This document shows positions 17,467 to 26,285 of a DNA stretch of 64,000 nucleotides, one piece after another (within the stretch, counting starts at the first letter, position 1; each line of letters begins with the position of its first letter). The notes beneath the pieces were generated by a model. The model was not told where the DNA came from. It worked only from the letters and a program-made list of their open reading frames with translations, and searched no databases. The stretch is from positions 3,148,501 through 3,212,500 of the forward strand of contig NZ_CP048630.1 in assembly GCF_010669125.1 (NCBI RefSeq). Reading direction: 5' to 3'. A program made the translations under genes and the position numbers. The DNA is from Ancylobacter pratisalsi (GTDB taxonomy: Bacteria; Pseudomonadota; Alphaproteobacteria; Rhizobiales; Xanthobacteraceae).

Positions 17467-18533
17467 CACAGCCTCTCGCGGCGGGAGAAGACCAGGGCGA
17501 CGAAGAACGGTACGCCGATCAGCGCCGTGACGATGCCGACCGGCAGCAGCGTGCCGGGGACCAGCACCTTGGAGGCGAGTGAGGCGAACGACATGATCAC
17601 GGCGCCTGTCAACATACTGGCCGGCAAGAAGAATCGGTGATCCTCGCCCACCAGCAGCCGCGCGATGTGCGGCGCCACCAGCCCGATGAAGCCGATAGTG
17701 CCGACAAAGGCGACCGAGGTCGCCGCCAGCAGGCTCACCCGCAGCAGCGCCAGGAAGCGCAACCGCTTGACCGAGATGCCGAACGAGCGCGCCCGGTCCT
17801 CGCCGAGCCTCAGCGCGGTCATACGCCAGGAGGCGGCCAATGAGAACGGTGTGGTGGCCAGTATGACCAGTGAGAGCACGCCCAGCTTGTCCCACGTCGC
17901 CCGCGACAGGCTGCCCATGGACCAGAACACAAACTGCTGCAGCGCCTCCTGCGTGGCGACGAACTGCACCAGCGCCACCAGGGCGTTGAAAGTGAAAACC
18001 AGCGCGATGCCGAACAGCACCAGCGTCTCCACCCCCGTGCCGCGCAGGCCCGCCAGCATCTGCAGCAGCAGCACCGAGCCGAAGGCGAAAATGAAGGCGA
18101 AAGCCGGCAGGTTCCAGCCTGCTGGAAGCAGCGGCAGGGCGATGCCCAGAACCAGCGCCAGTGCGGCCCCGAAGGAGGCGGCGGAGGAGACGCCAAGGGT
18201 GAAGGGGCTGGCGAGCGGGTTGTTCAGAATGGTCTGCATCTCCGCCCCCGCCAGTGCCAGCGCGGCGCCGATCAGCGTCGCCATCAGGGCATAGGGCAGG
18301 CGCACATCCCAGATGATCACACGAGAGGGGGCATCCAACGCGGCGGGGTGGAAGATGCCGGCGAAGACGTCGGACAGCGGCAGGTTGGAAGGGCCGGTCG
18401 CGATGTCGAACAGCATCGCCACCATCATCAGCACACCGAGTCCACCCAGGATCGCCAGGCGACGGCGGACGAGGCGCGCATAGGCCGAGAGCTGGGCGGC
18501 ATGGTGCGGCAATTGGGGGGAGAGCTCGGACAT
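17466..18533 (-). CDS. iron-siderophore ABC transporter permease, FecCD family
   Basis: Inner-membrane permease with about nine to ten helices (355 residues). FecCD markers include WDVRLPYALMATLIGAALALAG, the ILNNPLASPFTLGVSSAA segment, VFWSMGSL, FVGTIGFIGLVAPHIAR (coupling helix) and LPVGIVTALIGVPFF at the C-terminus. The upstream in-frame extension to 18617 is Arg-rich and unlikely; the ATG at 18533 has GGAG about six bases upstream. Only one permease gene is present, whereas E. coli FepDG uses two, so a homodimer of the BtuC or FhuB-half type is expected. Confidence 0.92.
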   Translation of the reverse strand: MSELSPQLPHHAAQLSAYARLVRRRLAILGGLGVLMMVAMLFDIATGPSNLPLSDVFAGIFHPAALDAPSRVIIWDVRLPYALMATLIGAALALAGAEMQTILNNPLASPFTLGVSSAASFGAALALVLGIALPLLPAGWNLPAFAFIFAFGSVLLLQMLAGLRGTGVETLVLFGIALVFTFNALVALVQFVATQEALQQFVFWSMGSLSRATWDKLGVLSLVILATTPFSLAASWRMTALRLGEDRARSFGISVKRLRFLALLRVSLLAATSVAFVGTIGFIGLVAPHIARLLVGEDHRFFLPASMLTGAVIMSFASLASKVLVPGTLLPVGIVTALIGVPFFVALVFSRRERL

Positions 18534-18706
18534 CCCATCTCCGACGGCGCCTCGCGCCCGAAAGACCGGGAGGGTGCGGCCGCCAAGGGTTCTGCATGAG
18601 CGTCGAAGGCGGGTCAAGCGTCTGTCGTGCCTGCGAATTTCCTTGGAATCATTTCATTCTGGCGCCGCCTGGCTTGCGTGCCCGCGCCCATGCTCTAGAG
18701 GTGGCA

Positions 18707-19627
18707 ATGACGCCGCCGCCGTGGACACCGATGAATCCTGTCCTGCTGCCCGATGCCCAGTGGTTCGACCTTGAACCCGAGACCCGCGCGCCGATGGCGG
18801 ACGGGGCGCCCTACCGCATTTTCGTCGCGCTTCCACGCACGCCCGCGCCGGCCGGCGGGTTTCCTGTCGTCTACATGCTCGATGCCAATGCCGGGTTCGC
18901 CAGTCTTGTCGAGGTCATGCGGCGTGGCGCGGTGCGCCCGCAGGCGACCGGCATCGAGGAGGCGGTCATCGTCGGCATCGGCTACCCGGACGGGGATGAC
19001 CATCGCGCACGGCGCAGCTTCGACTACACGGCGGGACCGAGTCGTGAGGCGCCGGGCCATGGTGCGCCGGGGCCAGACGGCGCGCAGGGCGGGGCCCAGG
19101 AGCGCCGCTTTGGCGGGCGCGATGGTTTTCTCGGCTTCATCGAGAACACGCTGAAACCTCGGATTGCCACGCTGGCGGCCATCGATACGGCGCGGCAGAC
19201 GCTGTTCGGGCATTCTCTTGCCGGGTGGTTCACCCTCGATGTGATGACCCGCGACACCGACGCCTTCGCCACCTATGTCGCCGTCAGCCCTTCGATCTGG
19301 TGGGATGAGGCGCGACTTATCGAGGGGCTGGGCGCCTTGACCGGCCGGCCGGTGCGGCTGGCGCTGATGGTGGGGGAGTGGGAGCAGGCGCTCGCGCCAT
19401 GGCAGGAGAGCCACCCGGAAGCGGGCGAGATGTCTCAGCGCCGCGCGCGCAGGGCCATGGTGGACCGGAGCCGTGATTTTGCCGCCCGCTTCGTGCAGAC
19501 GGTCGTCACCAATGGCGACGGCGTGCCGGGCGAGGTGCGGTTCGAGCTGCTCGCCGGCGAGGACCACGCCTCCGTGCTCGCCCCGGCGATGGCGCGGGCG
19601 CTTCGCTTCGCCCTCGCCAGGGGCTGA
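18707..19627 (+). CDS. alpha/beta-hydrolase, probable catecholate siderophore esterase (Fes/IroE-like)
   Basis: Likely hydrolyses the trilactone of the ferric or free siderophore to release iron. The 306-residue product has PYRIFVALP, VVYMLDANAGF, EEAVIVGIGYP, the nucleophile Ser in LFGHSLAGWF, VSPSIWWDE and a catalytic His in AGEDHASVL, a pattern shared by IroE and the C-terminal domain of Fes. No signal peptide is seen from the ATG at 18707, so cytoplasmic action is inferred. That ATG has AGAGG five bases upstream; a longer frame starts at 18596. It is divergent from the permease gene, sharing a 173-bp control region. Confidence 0.82.
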   Translation: MTPPPWTPMNPVLLPDAQWFDLEPETRAPMADGAPYRIFVALPRTPAPAGGFPVVYMLDANAGFASLVEVMRRGAVRPQATGIEEAVIVGIGYPDGDDHRARRSFDYTAGPSREAPGHGAPGPDGAQGGAQERRFGGRDGFLGFIENTLKPRIATLAAIDTARQTLFGHSLAGWFTLDVMTRDTDAFATYVAVSPSIWWDEARLIEGLGALTGRPVRLALMVGEWEQALAPWQESHPEAGEMSQRRARRAMVDRSRDFAARFVQTVVTNGDGVPGEVRFELLAGEDHASVLAPAMARALRFALARG

Positions 19628-19746
19628 AGAGCCTGCCCTTGCGAAAGCTGCTTCAGACGTGACTTGCGTCAGGCGACAGGGCCGCTAGTGGTAACCGCGA
19701 ACATCAACGACGTTTCTTCCCAGCGACGCCCCAACGGACACGACGC

Positions 19747-20271
19747 ATGACCGACACCGCATCCGACCGCCCCGCCGCTTCGCCCAATCTGCGTTTCGTC
19801 CAGATGTCGTCGGCGCTCACCGTCGCGGTAGTCGGTGCGGCAACGCTTGGTGGTGCGTGGTATTTCCAGCTCGTCGTCGGGCTGGCGCCGTGCCCGCTGT
19901 GCCTCGAACAGCGCGTTCCCTATTATGCCGGTGTGCCCTTCGCGCTGCTGGCGCTGCTGTGCGCGGCGGTGGGAAATGCCAAGCTGACGCGTGTGCTGCT
20001 GGCGGTAACGGGCGCGCTGATGGCCACGGCCGCCGCGCTGGCCGTCTACCATGCCGGCGTTGAATGGGGGTTCTGGACCGGGCCCACGGCCTGTTCGGGC
20101 TCGGGGCCGGCGCTCTCTTCCGGCAATCTGCTGCAGAGCCTCCAGCAGGCGCGGGTGGTGCGCTGCGACGAGGCGCCGTGGCGCCTCATCGGCATCTCGC
20201 TCGCCGGCTGGAACGCGCTGATCGCCACCGCGCTGACCTTCGTCGCATTTCGCGGCGTGGCGGCGCGCTGA
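19747..20271 (+). CDS. dsbB: disulfide bond formation protein B family
   Basis: Inner-membrane quinone-linked oxidase that reoxidises periplasmic DsbA. The 174-residue product has four helices, the CPLC redox pair in GLAPCPLCLEQR (about 49-60), YYAGV, and the second periplasmic cysteine pair (C in GPTACSG and in VRCDEAPW), plus LIGISLAGWNAL at the C-terminus. It stands alone, 3 bp from the convergent HNH gene. A second, different DsbB is at 31418-32005. Confidence 0.92.
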   Translation: MTDTASDRPAASPNLRFVQMSSALTVAVVGAATLGGAWYFQLVVGLAPCPLCLEQRVPYYAGVPFALLALLCAAVGNAKLTRVLLAVTGALMATAAALAVYHAGVEWGFWTGPTACSGSGPALSSGNLLQSLQQARVVRCDEAPWRLIGISLAGWNALIATALTFVAFRGVAAR

Positions 20272-20274
20272 GCG

Positions 20275-20835
20275 CTACGGGTCGAGTTCGGTATCCCAAT
20301 AAAGATAGTCGACCCAGCTGTCGTGCAGGTAGTTGGGTGGGAAATGCCGCCCATTCTGGTGCAGGTCGAACACCGTGGGCTGGAACGGGCGCTGCCGGGG
20401 AACCATGCGCGCCGCTTCCGGCATCATGCTCCCTTTGCGCAGATTGCAGGGCGAGCAGGCCGCGACCACGTTCTCCCACGTGGTCTGACCGCCGCGCGAG
20501 CGCGGGATGACGTGATCGAACGTCAGGTCCTCGCGCGACTCGCAGTACTGGCAGGTGAAGCGGTCGCGCAGGAATACGTTGAAGCGGGTGAAGGCGGGCT
20601 GCCGCGAAGGGCGGATGAACGTCTTCAGCGACACCACGCTCGGCAGGCGCATCTGGAATGTCGCGCTGGAAACCTGCCGTTCGTAATATTCGACGATGTT
20701 CACGCGATCGAGGAACACCGCCTTGATCGCGTCCTGCCACGACCAGACAGACAGAGGGTAGTAGCTCAACGGCCTGTAATCGGCGTTGAGCACGAGGGCA
20801 GGCCAGGCACCCGGAGACAATGTCGCCGTCAACAC
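20275..20835 (-). CDS. HNH endonuclease family protein
   Basis: A 186-residue protein with a compact HNH nuclease fold. It has CQYCESREDLTFDHVIPRS (zinc-knuckle cysteines then the catalytic DH pair, about 95-115), GGQTTWENVVAACSPCNLRKG (Asn and second CxxC) and a C-terminal aromatic tail. The N-terminal part (ALVLNADYRPLSYYPLSVW) is typical of a widespread housekeeping subfamily found in cyanobacteria and alphaproteobacteria. The substrate is unknown. No restriction or phage genes are beside it, so it need not be a mobile-element nuclease. Confidence 0.88.
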   Translation of the reverse strand: MLTATLSPGAWPALVLNADYRPLSYYPLSVWSWQDAIKAVFLDRVNIVEYYERQVSSATFQMRLPSVVSLKTFIRPSRQPAFTRFNVFLRDRFTCQYCESREDLTFDHVIPRSRGGQTTWENVVAACSPCNLRKGSMMPEAARMVPRQRPFQPTVFDLHQNGRHFPPNYLHDSWVDYLYWDTELDP

Positions 20836-20958
20836 TCGCTCCCTGATTGGAGCGCCGGCCCGACGACGAGCGCCGCGCGACGCACGGCGATACTCTATAG
20901 GTAGCGTGTCAGTCTTGTGAAGCGCTCGTATGTGCGCCCGGGCCGCGGATCACCCTAA

Positions 20959-21624
20959 TCAGGGCGTACCGAGGATCTCACCCAGGAAATTGCCGGCGAG
21001 CAGCAGCCCGGTCTGGTCGATTCCGTGCCCGAGCCCGTTCGAAAGGTGTCCGCGCACCGCTATGCCCCGCGCCTCCAGGCTCTCCATCGCCTGCGGCAGG
21101 GCCTGCGGGGGAATCACTTCGTCGCGGTCGCCGTGAATGAGCAGCACCGGGGGACGGCTGGTGATCGCGGCATCGAAGGTCTCGATCTCGCGCTCGCCGG
21201 GCACGATGTGCATTCCGGAAAAGCCGACGATGCCGGCCGGGGCCTGGGCGCGGCGCAACCCGGTATGCAGCGCCATCATCGTGCCTTGGCTGAAGCCGAC
21301 CAGCGCCAACCGCGAATCGGAAAGGCCGAGCCGGGTGAGTTCGGCATCGAGAAAACTGTCGAGGGCGGCATGGGCCGCCTGCACACCGGTCCAGCGTTCG
21401 CGATCGTCGCGCTCGACATAGCCGAACCACTGCCGGCCGACCGGGGTGAGGGCGCACGGCTCGGGGGCATGCGGCGACACGAAAGCGGCGCCGGGCAGGA
21501 ATGGCGCCCAGAGCTGGCCGAGATCGATGAGGTCGCGCCCGTCTGCGCCATAGCCGTGCAGCAGCACGACAAGTGCGTCGGCGGGGCCGCCGGAGGCGGG
21601 TGCAAGGCGGGGACCGTCAAGCAT
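20959..21624 (-). CDS. phospholipase/carboxylesterase family alpha/beta-hydrolase
   Basis: A cytoplasmic serine hydrolase of the acyl-protein-thioesterase/carboxylesterase family (221 residues, usual length). It has VVLLHGYGADG for the oxyanion hole (about 19-29), the nucleophile Ser in VGFSQGTMMAL, the Asp in LLIHGDRDEVIPP and the His in GLGHGIDQ. The physiological substrate is unknown. Its ATG overlaps the stop of the M23 peptidase gene (TGATG), so both are translated from one transcript. Confidence 0.9.
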   Translation of the reverse strand: MLDGPRLAPASGGPADALVVLLHGYGADGRDLIDLGQLWAPFLPGAAFVSPHAPEPCALTPVGRQWFGYVERDDRERWTGVQAAHAALDSFLDAELTRLGLSDSRLALVGFSQGTMMALHTGLRRAQAPAGIVGFSGMHIVPGEREIETFDAAITSRPPVLLIHGDRDEVIPPQALPQAMESLEARGIAVRGHLSNGLGHGIDQTGLLLAGNFLGEILGTP

Positions 21625-23597
21625 CAGTTGGCATCGTCGCCGCGCCCGCCGGCGCCGGAGGCGACCTTCGACATCGCGTTGTGATTGAGAAGGCTATCGA
21701 TGCGCTCACGCTCTTTCGCGAAGTCCGCGAAGATCTTGCCGTCGAGAGCCCGCCCGCGCGGGAGGCGAATGCGCATCGGATCCACAAAGCGGCCATTGAC
21801 CAGCACTTCGTAGTGCAGATGCGCGCCGGTGGAGAGGCCGCTCGATCCGATGTAGCCGATGACCTGACCCTGCCGCACGCGCACGCCCGGACGGATGCCC
21901 TTGGCGAAGCCGGACTGGTGCGAATAGGTGGTCACATAGCCATTGGCATGCTGGATTTCGGTGTGGCGGCCATAGCCCGAGCTCCAGCCGGCCTTGGTGA
22001 TGACGCCGTTGCCGGCGGCATAGATCGGGGTGCCGACGCGATCGGCCCAGTCGACGCCCGAATGCAGCCGGCTGTAGCCCAGGATCGGATGGCGCCGCAT
22101 GCCGAAGCCCGAGCGCAGCACGCCGCCCGAAAGCGGCTTGCGGACCAGGAACTTCTTCGCGCTCTTGCCGCTCTCGTCATAGAAATCGATGAGGCTGTCA
22201 TCGGGGGTCTGGTAGCGATAGTAGCGCCGCTCCTCGCCGCCGACGGTCAGGCCGGCATAGATGACGCCATTGGCGCCGCCGCTCTCGTCGGGTTCATACA
22301 GAACCTCGAAGGAATCGCCGGGCCGGACGCGGCGCTGGAAGTCGACGTCAAACGAATAGACGCGCACCAGGCTCTCGATCACCGGACGCGGCACCTCGTG
22401 GCGCAGGGCGGTTTCCCAGATGCTGTCATAAAGCGTGATGCCGCCCCGGCCGGTGCCGTCGTCATCGGTATCGTCGGGGCTGATATCGGCGAACTGGACA
22501 TCGGTGGGTTCCTCCACGGCGAGGAACTTGTCCCTGTCGGAAAGCGCCACCGTGCCCTTGTGCCCGCTCTCCGCGAAGACGGCGACGCGCACCGCCACGT
22601 TGGTCTCGCCGCGTTTCTCCATCAGAATCTTGAGACGAAGACCTTCGTCGAGCTGGCCGCGCAACGCGCGGTCATCGAACGCATCGGCGGCAGCGCGGGC
22701 GGATACCTCCGGTACGCCGAGACCGACGAGAACCGACACGACGGTGTCGCCCTTCTTGGCGACCACCGTGCGCTCGTCCCAATTATTGCCGCCGGTGGCA
22801 TCGTCGGCGGACTTGTCGATGGTGCTCACATTGTCGGGCCTGGCCGCGAGATTGAGCGGGTCGATGGCCCCGGCCGGTGCGAAGGCGAGCGCCCGGCCGA
22901 AGCCGCCGGCGGTGAGCGGGGCGTTGTCCGCCGTGGGAAGGCTGAACTCGGCGGTCTCGCGTACTTTCATCAGCACGTCTTCCATCGGAAGCTCGGCCGC
23001 AAATTTCGTGCTGGGCGGAAGATTGGTGATGTCGCGCATCACCAGGGTCAGGTCGCCGGTGGGCTCGGCCTGTGGCGCCTCGCCATCATCATTCGAGGAT
23101 TCGGCGATGAGCTTTGCGGGGTTGAAGCGCGGCACGTCGGAGGAGGCCGAGGTGACGGATTGCGCGAGGTTGGATTCCACCTTGGTGACGGCGCGGACCT
23201 TAATGACCTCGCGATCGCCGTCTTTCGTGGCGGTGGATAGGCGCAGCGTCTGCTTGGCGCTGAAGCTCTCGGAGAGCAGCGACATGCGGTCGCCCTTGCG
23301 TGCGACATTCGACGGGCGCTCGCCCGCCGCCAGCGCCCCACGCAGCGCCGAGCGTACGGTCTCCGGATTCTGCGCGAATCGGTACTCTCCATCGAGCGCG
23401 GCATAGACCGCCCCGCCCATCAGCGCGGCACCGCAGATGCCTGTGAGCAGGGTGGCCATCAGCCAGCGGATCGAGATGCGACGGCGGTTGATTGGCTCTT
23501 CCGCATCGCCGTCGACGCCGAGCGGTGGCTCGTCGCCGAGATCGAAAGCCGCCAGGCGGCCCCGCCTGACGTTGCCTGATCCGCGCCTGCTCTCCAA
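21624..23597 (-). CDS. M23-family metallopeptidase, membrane-anchored
   Basis: A predicted cell-wall peptidase or divisome/envelope factor. A short cytoplasmic N-terminus with DLGDEPPL precedes one membrane helix (WLMATLLTGICGAALMGG). A long periplasmic region follows with a LysM-like segment (VVAKKGDTVVSVL). The C-terminal lysostaphin-type M23 domain carries zinc and catalytic residues in RRHPILGYSRLHSGVDWA and HLHYEV. The start is uncertain: an in-frame ATG at 23714 gives 696 residues, but the added N-terminus looks non-coding. A TTG at 23597 follows a GGGGGAAGGG run and gives the N-terminal length usual in alphaproteobacterial homologues. It overlaps the downstream esterase by one base. 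Confidence 0.88.
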   Translation of the reverse strand: MESRRGSGNVRRGRLAAFDLGDEPPLGVDGDAEEPINRRRISIRWLMATLLTGICGAALMGGAVYAALDGEYRFAQNPETVRSALRGALAAGERPSNVARKGDRMSLLSESFSAKQTLRLSTATKDGDREVIKVRAVTKVESNLAQSVTSASSDVPRFNPAKLIAESSNDDGEAPQAEPTGDLTLVMRDITNLPPSTKFAAELPMEDVLMKVRETAEFSLPTADNAPLTAGGFGRALAFAPAGAIDPLNLAARPDNVSTIDKSADDATGGNNWDERTVVAKKGDTVVSVLVGLGVPEVSARAAADAFDDRALRGQLDEGLRLKILMEKRGETNVAVRVAVFAESGHKGTVALSDRDKFLAVEEPTDVQFADISPDDTDDDGTGRGGITLYDSIWETALRHEVPRPVIESLVRVYSFDVDFQRRVRPGDSFEVLYEPDESGGANGVIYAGLTVGGEERRYYRYQTPDDSLIDFYDESGKSAKKFLVRKPLSGGVLRSGFGMRRHPILGYSRLHSGVDWADRVGTPIYAAGNGVITKAGWSSGYGRHTEIQHANGYVTTYSHQSGFAKGIRPGVRVRQGQVIGYIGSSGLSTGAHLHYEVLVNGRFVDPMRIRLPRGRALDGKIFADFAKERERIDSLLNHNAMSKVASGAGGRGDDAN

Positions 23598-23845
23598 CAG
23601 CCCTTCCCCCTTGGCGTTCCTTGCCTTGGCCGCGTTCCTGCGGCCGGACGCCTTATACGCCAACGGGCATCCGCCTCGGCGAACGCCCTGATTCGATGGT
23701 GCGACGCTACCCAAGGCCGCTTGCGGCCGGGACGATGGCTTGTGCGCCCGTCACCGTCAACCCGAACGCGCGCGGGCGTCGACTCAAGCCCTCGCGCGCA
23801 ATGCGTGGCGATATAGAACGGTGTCTCGCGGCAAAAGCATGGCCG

Positions 23846-23863
23846 TTCCCCGATCAGGGGGAA
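23846..23863 (-). terminator. possible terminator after the PHB-depolymerase-like gene
   Basis: TTCCCC and GGGGAA arms around a 6-nt loop lie just after the stop of the leftward depolymerase gene. The run following the stem on the minus strand is only weakly T-rich (TGCTTTTGCC), so this is tentative. Confidence 0.35.
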
Positions 23864-23867
23864 GAGT

Positions 23868-25175
23868 TCACCACGCGTCGGCAGATTTCTGCCGCATCGG
23901 CGAGGGCGTCGGCCGGGGCGCCCGTGCCAGATCCGCCGTGCCCTGCGGCGAGGAAAAGCCGGACTGCAGCGGCATCGGGGCGCCGCTGGCGATCGGTTGA
24001 TACGCGCTGGCACCCGGAGCCACCGCCGAAGCGGTGACATGGCCGGGTTGCACCACGGCGCCGCCACTGGGAGCGATGCCCTGCCAGGCCGTGGCGAAGG
24101 AATCCGGGTTGCTGAGTATGGGCGCACCCCCCGCGTGTGCCGGCATCCGCGCCGGGGCCGGAGCGGTCAGCGGCGCCGTGGTGGTGATCATCGGGGCGGC
24201 GAGCGCGGGGGCTGTCGTTGCGACCATGGGCGCGTCGGCGGTCGGCGGGGCGATGATCGGATCGCTGAAACGCTTGAAGAAGGTCCATATCTCCTGCGGC
24301 GCATCAAGGCCGGAGCGGCGCGGCCCGAGCACGACCGCCGCCAGCGCGTCCATTGCGTCGGTCGATTGTGAGGGTGGCTGGTGGCCGCCGGCGATCTCAT
24401 AGAAGGCGACGGCCGATCCGGCCGCACATTGATCCCAGCGCAGGACGCGGGCATGCGGCGCCTTTGTTTCCACCGGCGGCGCGCAGCCATTGAGGCGGGC
24501 GAACAGTTCGGCGCTCTCGGTCGCTGACATCAGCCGGGCACCCGGCGTCGGGCGGCCGAACATGGGGACGATGGGATCATACGTGCCGTTCATCATCAGA
24601 ATGGGCACCGGCCGCGATGGCTGGCAGGACGAGGCATAGCCGACCGGGACCGTCATCATCATCGTGGCGAAGGCGGCAAAGCGGTCCGCATAGCGGCAGG
24701 CCATGTAGGCGGTGAGAAAGCCGCCATTGGAGAAGCCCATAAGATAGGAGCGCGAGGTATCGGCCAGGCCTTCCCGCTCCAGCGTGTCCAGCACGTCGAG
24801 CACGAAGCGCCCGTCATCACGCTGGAAAAGAATCGGTATGAAGCCGGCGACCGAGCTGCGTCCATCGTTCCACAGCAGATTGATGCCCTTGGGATAGGCC
24901 ACCACGAAGCCCTCGCGATCGGCGATGGCGTCGAGATCGAGATAGCGTTGCATCACGCTGGCCGGCTGCAGCGCGCCGTGCAGCGCGATCACCAGCGGCT
25001 TCGGGCCTGGCGGGGCATCCTTGGGAACATGGAGGATGAATTCGCGCTGGCGACCGCCGGATGTGATGGTGCGCTCGCTGTCCTCGCCGCGCGACTGGGC
25101 GTGCGCTGCCGGGCAGAGGTTCCACAGGCCGAGCAACAATGCGCCAAGCAGGAGGCAGGGTTTCGCGAAATGCAT
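23868..25175 (-). CDS. secreted polyhydroxybutyrate-depolymerase / LpqC-like esterase
   Basis: A secreted alpha/beta-hydrolase of the COG3509 group (PHB depolymerase, feruloyl esterase, LpqC). The 435-residue product starts with a signal peptide ending at AAHAQ (about residue 26). It has LVIALHGALQPA for the oxyanion hole, AYPKG, the nucleophile Ser in MGFSNGGFLTAYMA, MMNGTYDPIVP with the Asp and a His in AGGHQPPS. The last 130 residues form a low-complexity Ala/Pro/Thr tail with repeated TTAP motifs, absent from minimal members of the family. A medium- or short-chain polyester substrate is possible; an ester of plant phenolics is an alternative. Confidence 0.8.
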   Translation of the reverse strand: MHFAKPCLLLGALLLGLWNLCPAAHAQSRGEDSERTITSGGRQREFILHVPKDAPPGPKPLVIALHGALQPASVMQRYLDLDAIADREGFVVAYPKGINLLWNDGRSSVAGFIPILFQRDDGRFVLDVLDTLEREGLADTSRSYLMGFSNGGFLTAYMACRYADRFAAFATMMMTVPVGYASSCQPSRPVPILMMNGTYDPIVPMFGRPTPGARLMSATESAELFARLNGCAPPVETKAPHARVLRWDQCAAGSAVAFYEIAGGHQPPSQSTDAMDALAAVVLGPRRSGLDAPQEIWTFFKRFSDPIIAPPTADAPMVATTAPALAAPMITTTAPLTAPAPARMPAHAGGAPILSNPDSFATAWQGIAPSGGAVVQPGHVTASAVAPGASAYQPIASGAPMPLQSGFSSPQGTADLARAPRPTPSPMRQKSADAW

Positions 25176-25483
25176 ACGCTACGCAACCTTGGAGCGGCGG
25201 GGTTGGCGTCAACCCCACAATGACAGCGCCTTTCGGTCAAATAAAAGGCGAATATGGTTAATGAAGCGTCAGCGCCGGTAAAGTCAGTGCTTCGGCGAAA
25301 AGCGCCATCTTGGCGAAAAGGGGTACGAACCGGACAGGGCATCGGCTAGTGTGCGCCCGCTGCGGTGCAACCGCGCTGCGCTGCGCCGCGAGCAACGATA
25401 GAAATCGCCTTTGGAATGATTGCGAACTGCAATCGTTTCCGCTACGCACAAATGACATTCCTGAGTGATCTGGGGATACCGAT
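25176..25483. promoter_or_regulatory. divergent control region (depolymerase / sdhCDAB) with repeats
   Basis: A 308-bp gene-free region. It holds a 9-bp direct repeat GGCGAAAAG at 25294-25302 and 25312-25320 (18-bp spacing). Nearer sdhC is a dyad GATTGC-N5-GCAATC (25418-25434), flanked by further matching bases (GGAA left, TTCC right, 25413-25440). The dyad lies 50-70 bp before the sdhC ATG, where an operator would sit. No regulator is assigned. Confidence 0.5.
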
Positions 25484-25876
25484 ATGTCAGGAGCGGCCCA
25501 GCGGCCTCTTTCCCCGCACCTGCAGATTTACCGCCCGATGCTCACGATGATGATGTCCATCGTGCACCGCATCACCGGCGTCGCCCTCTATTTCGGCACG
25601 CTGCTTCTCGTGATCTGGCTGGTTGCGGCCGCGAGCTCGCCCGAGAGCTTCGCCTTCGTCAACGGACTTTACGGCAGTTGGCTCGGCATCCTTGTGATGG
25701 TTGGCTACAGCTGGGCGCTGATCCACCACGCGATCGGCGGCGTACGTCACTTCGTCTGGGACTTTGGCTACGGCTTCGGGCCGGAATCGCGCGAGTTGCT
25801 CGCCAAGGTCACCATCGGCGGTTCGATTGGCCTGACGGTGCTGCTCTGGATCGGCATCTGGCTGGTGAAGGGCTGA
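25484..25876 (+). CDS. sdhC: succinate dehydrogenase cytochrome b556 subunit
   Basis: Membrane anchor that binds heme b and ubiquinone in complex II. The 130-residue product has RPLSPHLQIYRP and SIVHRITGVALYFG at the start, both SdhC signatures. Three helices follow, with a heme-ligand candidate His in SWALIHHAIGGVRHFVWD (about 80-97). Length is normal. It is first in sdhCDAB, 3 bp before sdhD. Confidence 0.95.
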   Translation: MSGAAQRPLSPHLQIYRPMLTMMMSIVHRITGVALYFGTLLLVIWLVAAASSPESFAFVNGLYGSWLGILVMVGYSWALIHHAIGGVRHFVWDFGYGFGPESRELLAKVTIGGSIGLTVLLWIGIWLVKG

Positions 25877-25879
25877 ACC

Positions 25880-26278
25880 ATGAGCGTCACTTCCGGTCCT
25901 TCCATGCGTACGCCGCGCCGCGCGGTGTCCGGCCTCGGCTCCGCCCGCTCGGGCACGGGGCATTTCTGGCGCCAGCGCGTGACCGCCGCGGCCAATCTTC
26001 TTCTCGTCCTGATCGCCGTGCCGGTCTTTGTCTGTGTCGCCGGGCAGGATCAGGAGACCGTTCGCGCCACGCTGGGGCACCCGCTCGTCGCCATCGCACT
26101 GCTTCTGCTGCTGCTGTCGACCGCGGTGCACATGCGCATCGGCATGCAGGTGGTTATCGAGGACTACGTTCACTCCGAGGGGCTCAAGATCCTCGCCCTC
26201 ATTGCCAATACCTTTTTCACGATAGCGGTTGGCTGCGCCGGAGCGTTCGCCATCCTCAAAATCAGCTTCGGAGGCTGA
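25880..26278 (+). CDS. sdhD: succinate dehydrogenase hydrophobic membrane anchor subunit
   Basis: Second membrane anchor of complex II (132 residues, three helices). It starts with a polar N-terminus containing [20 protein letters not shown], a typical alphaproteobacterial SdhD opening. It later has [21 protein letters not shown], in which the heme His and the Tyr/Asp near the quinone site are recognisable. It lies between sdhC and sdhA with short spacers, consistent with a single transcript. Confidence 0.93.
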   Translation: MSVTSGPSMRTPRRAVSGLGSARSGTGHFWRQRVTAAANLLLVLIAVPVFVCVAGQDQETVRATLGHPLVAIALLLLLLSTAVHMRIGMQVVIEDYVHSEGLKILALIANTFFTIAVGCAGAFAILKISFGG

Positions 26279-26285
26279 GAGACCT

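Noticed and set aside
23598..23714. N-terminal extension of the M23 peptidase to an ATG at 23714
   Set aside because: The added residues look non-coding and a well-placed TTG gives the expected N-terminus; kept only as an alternative start.
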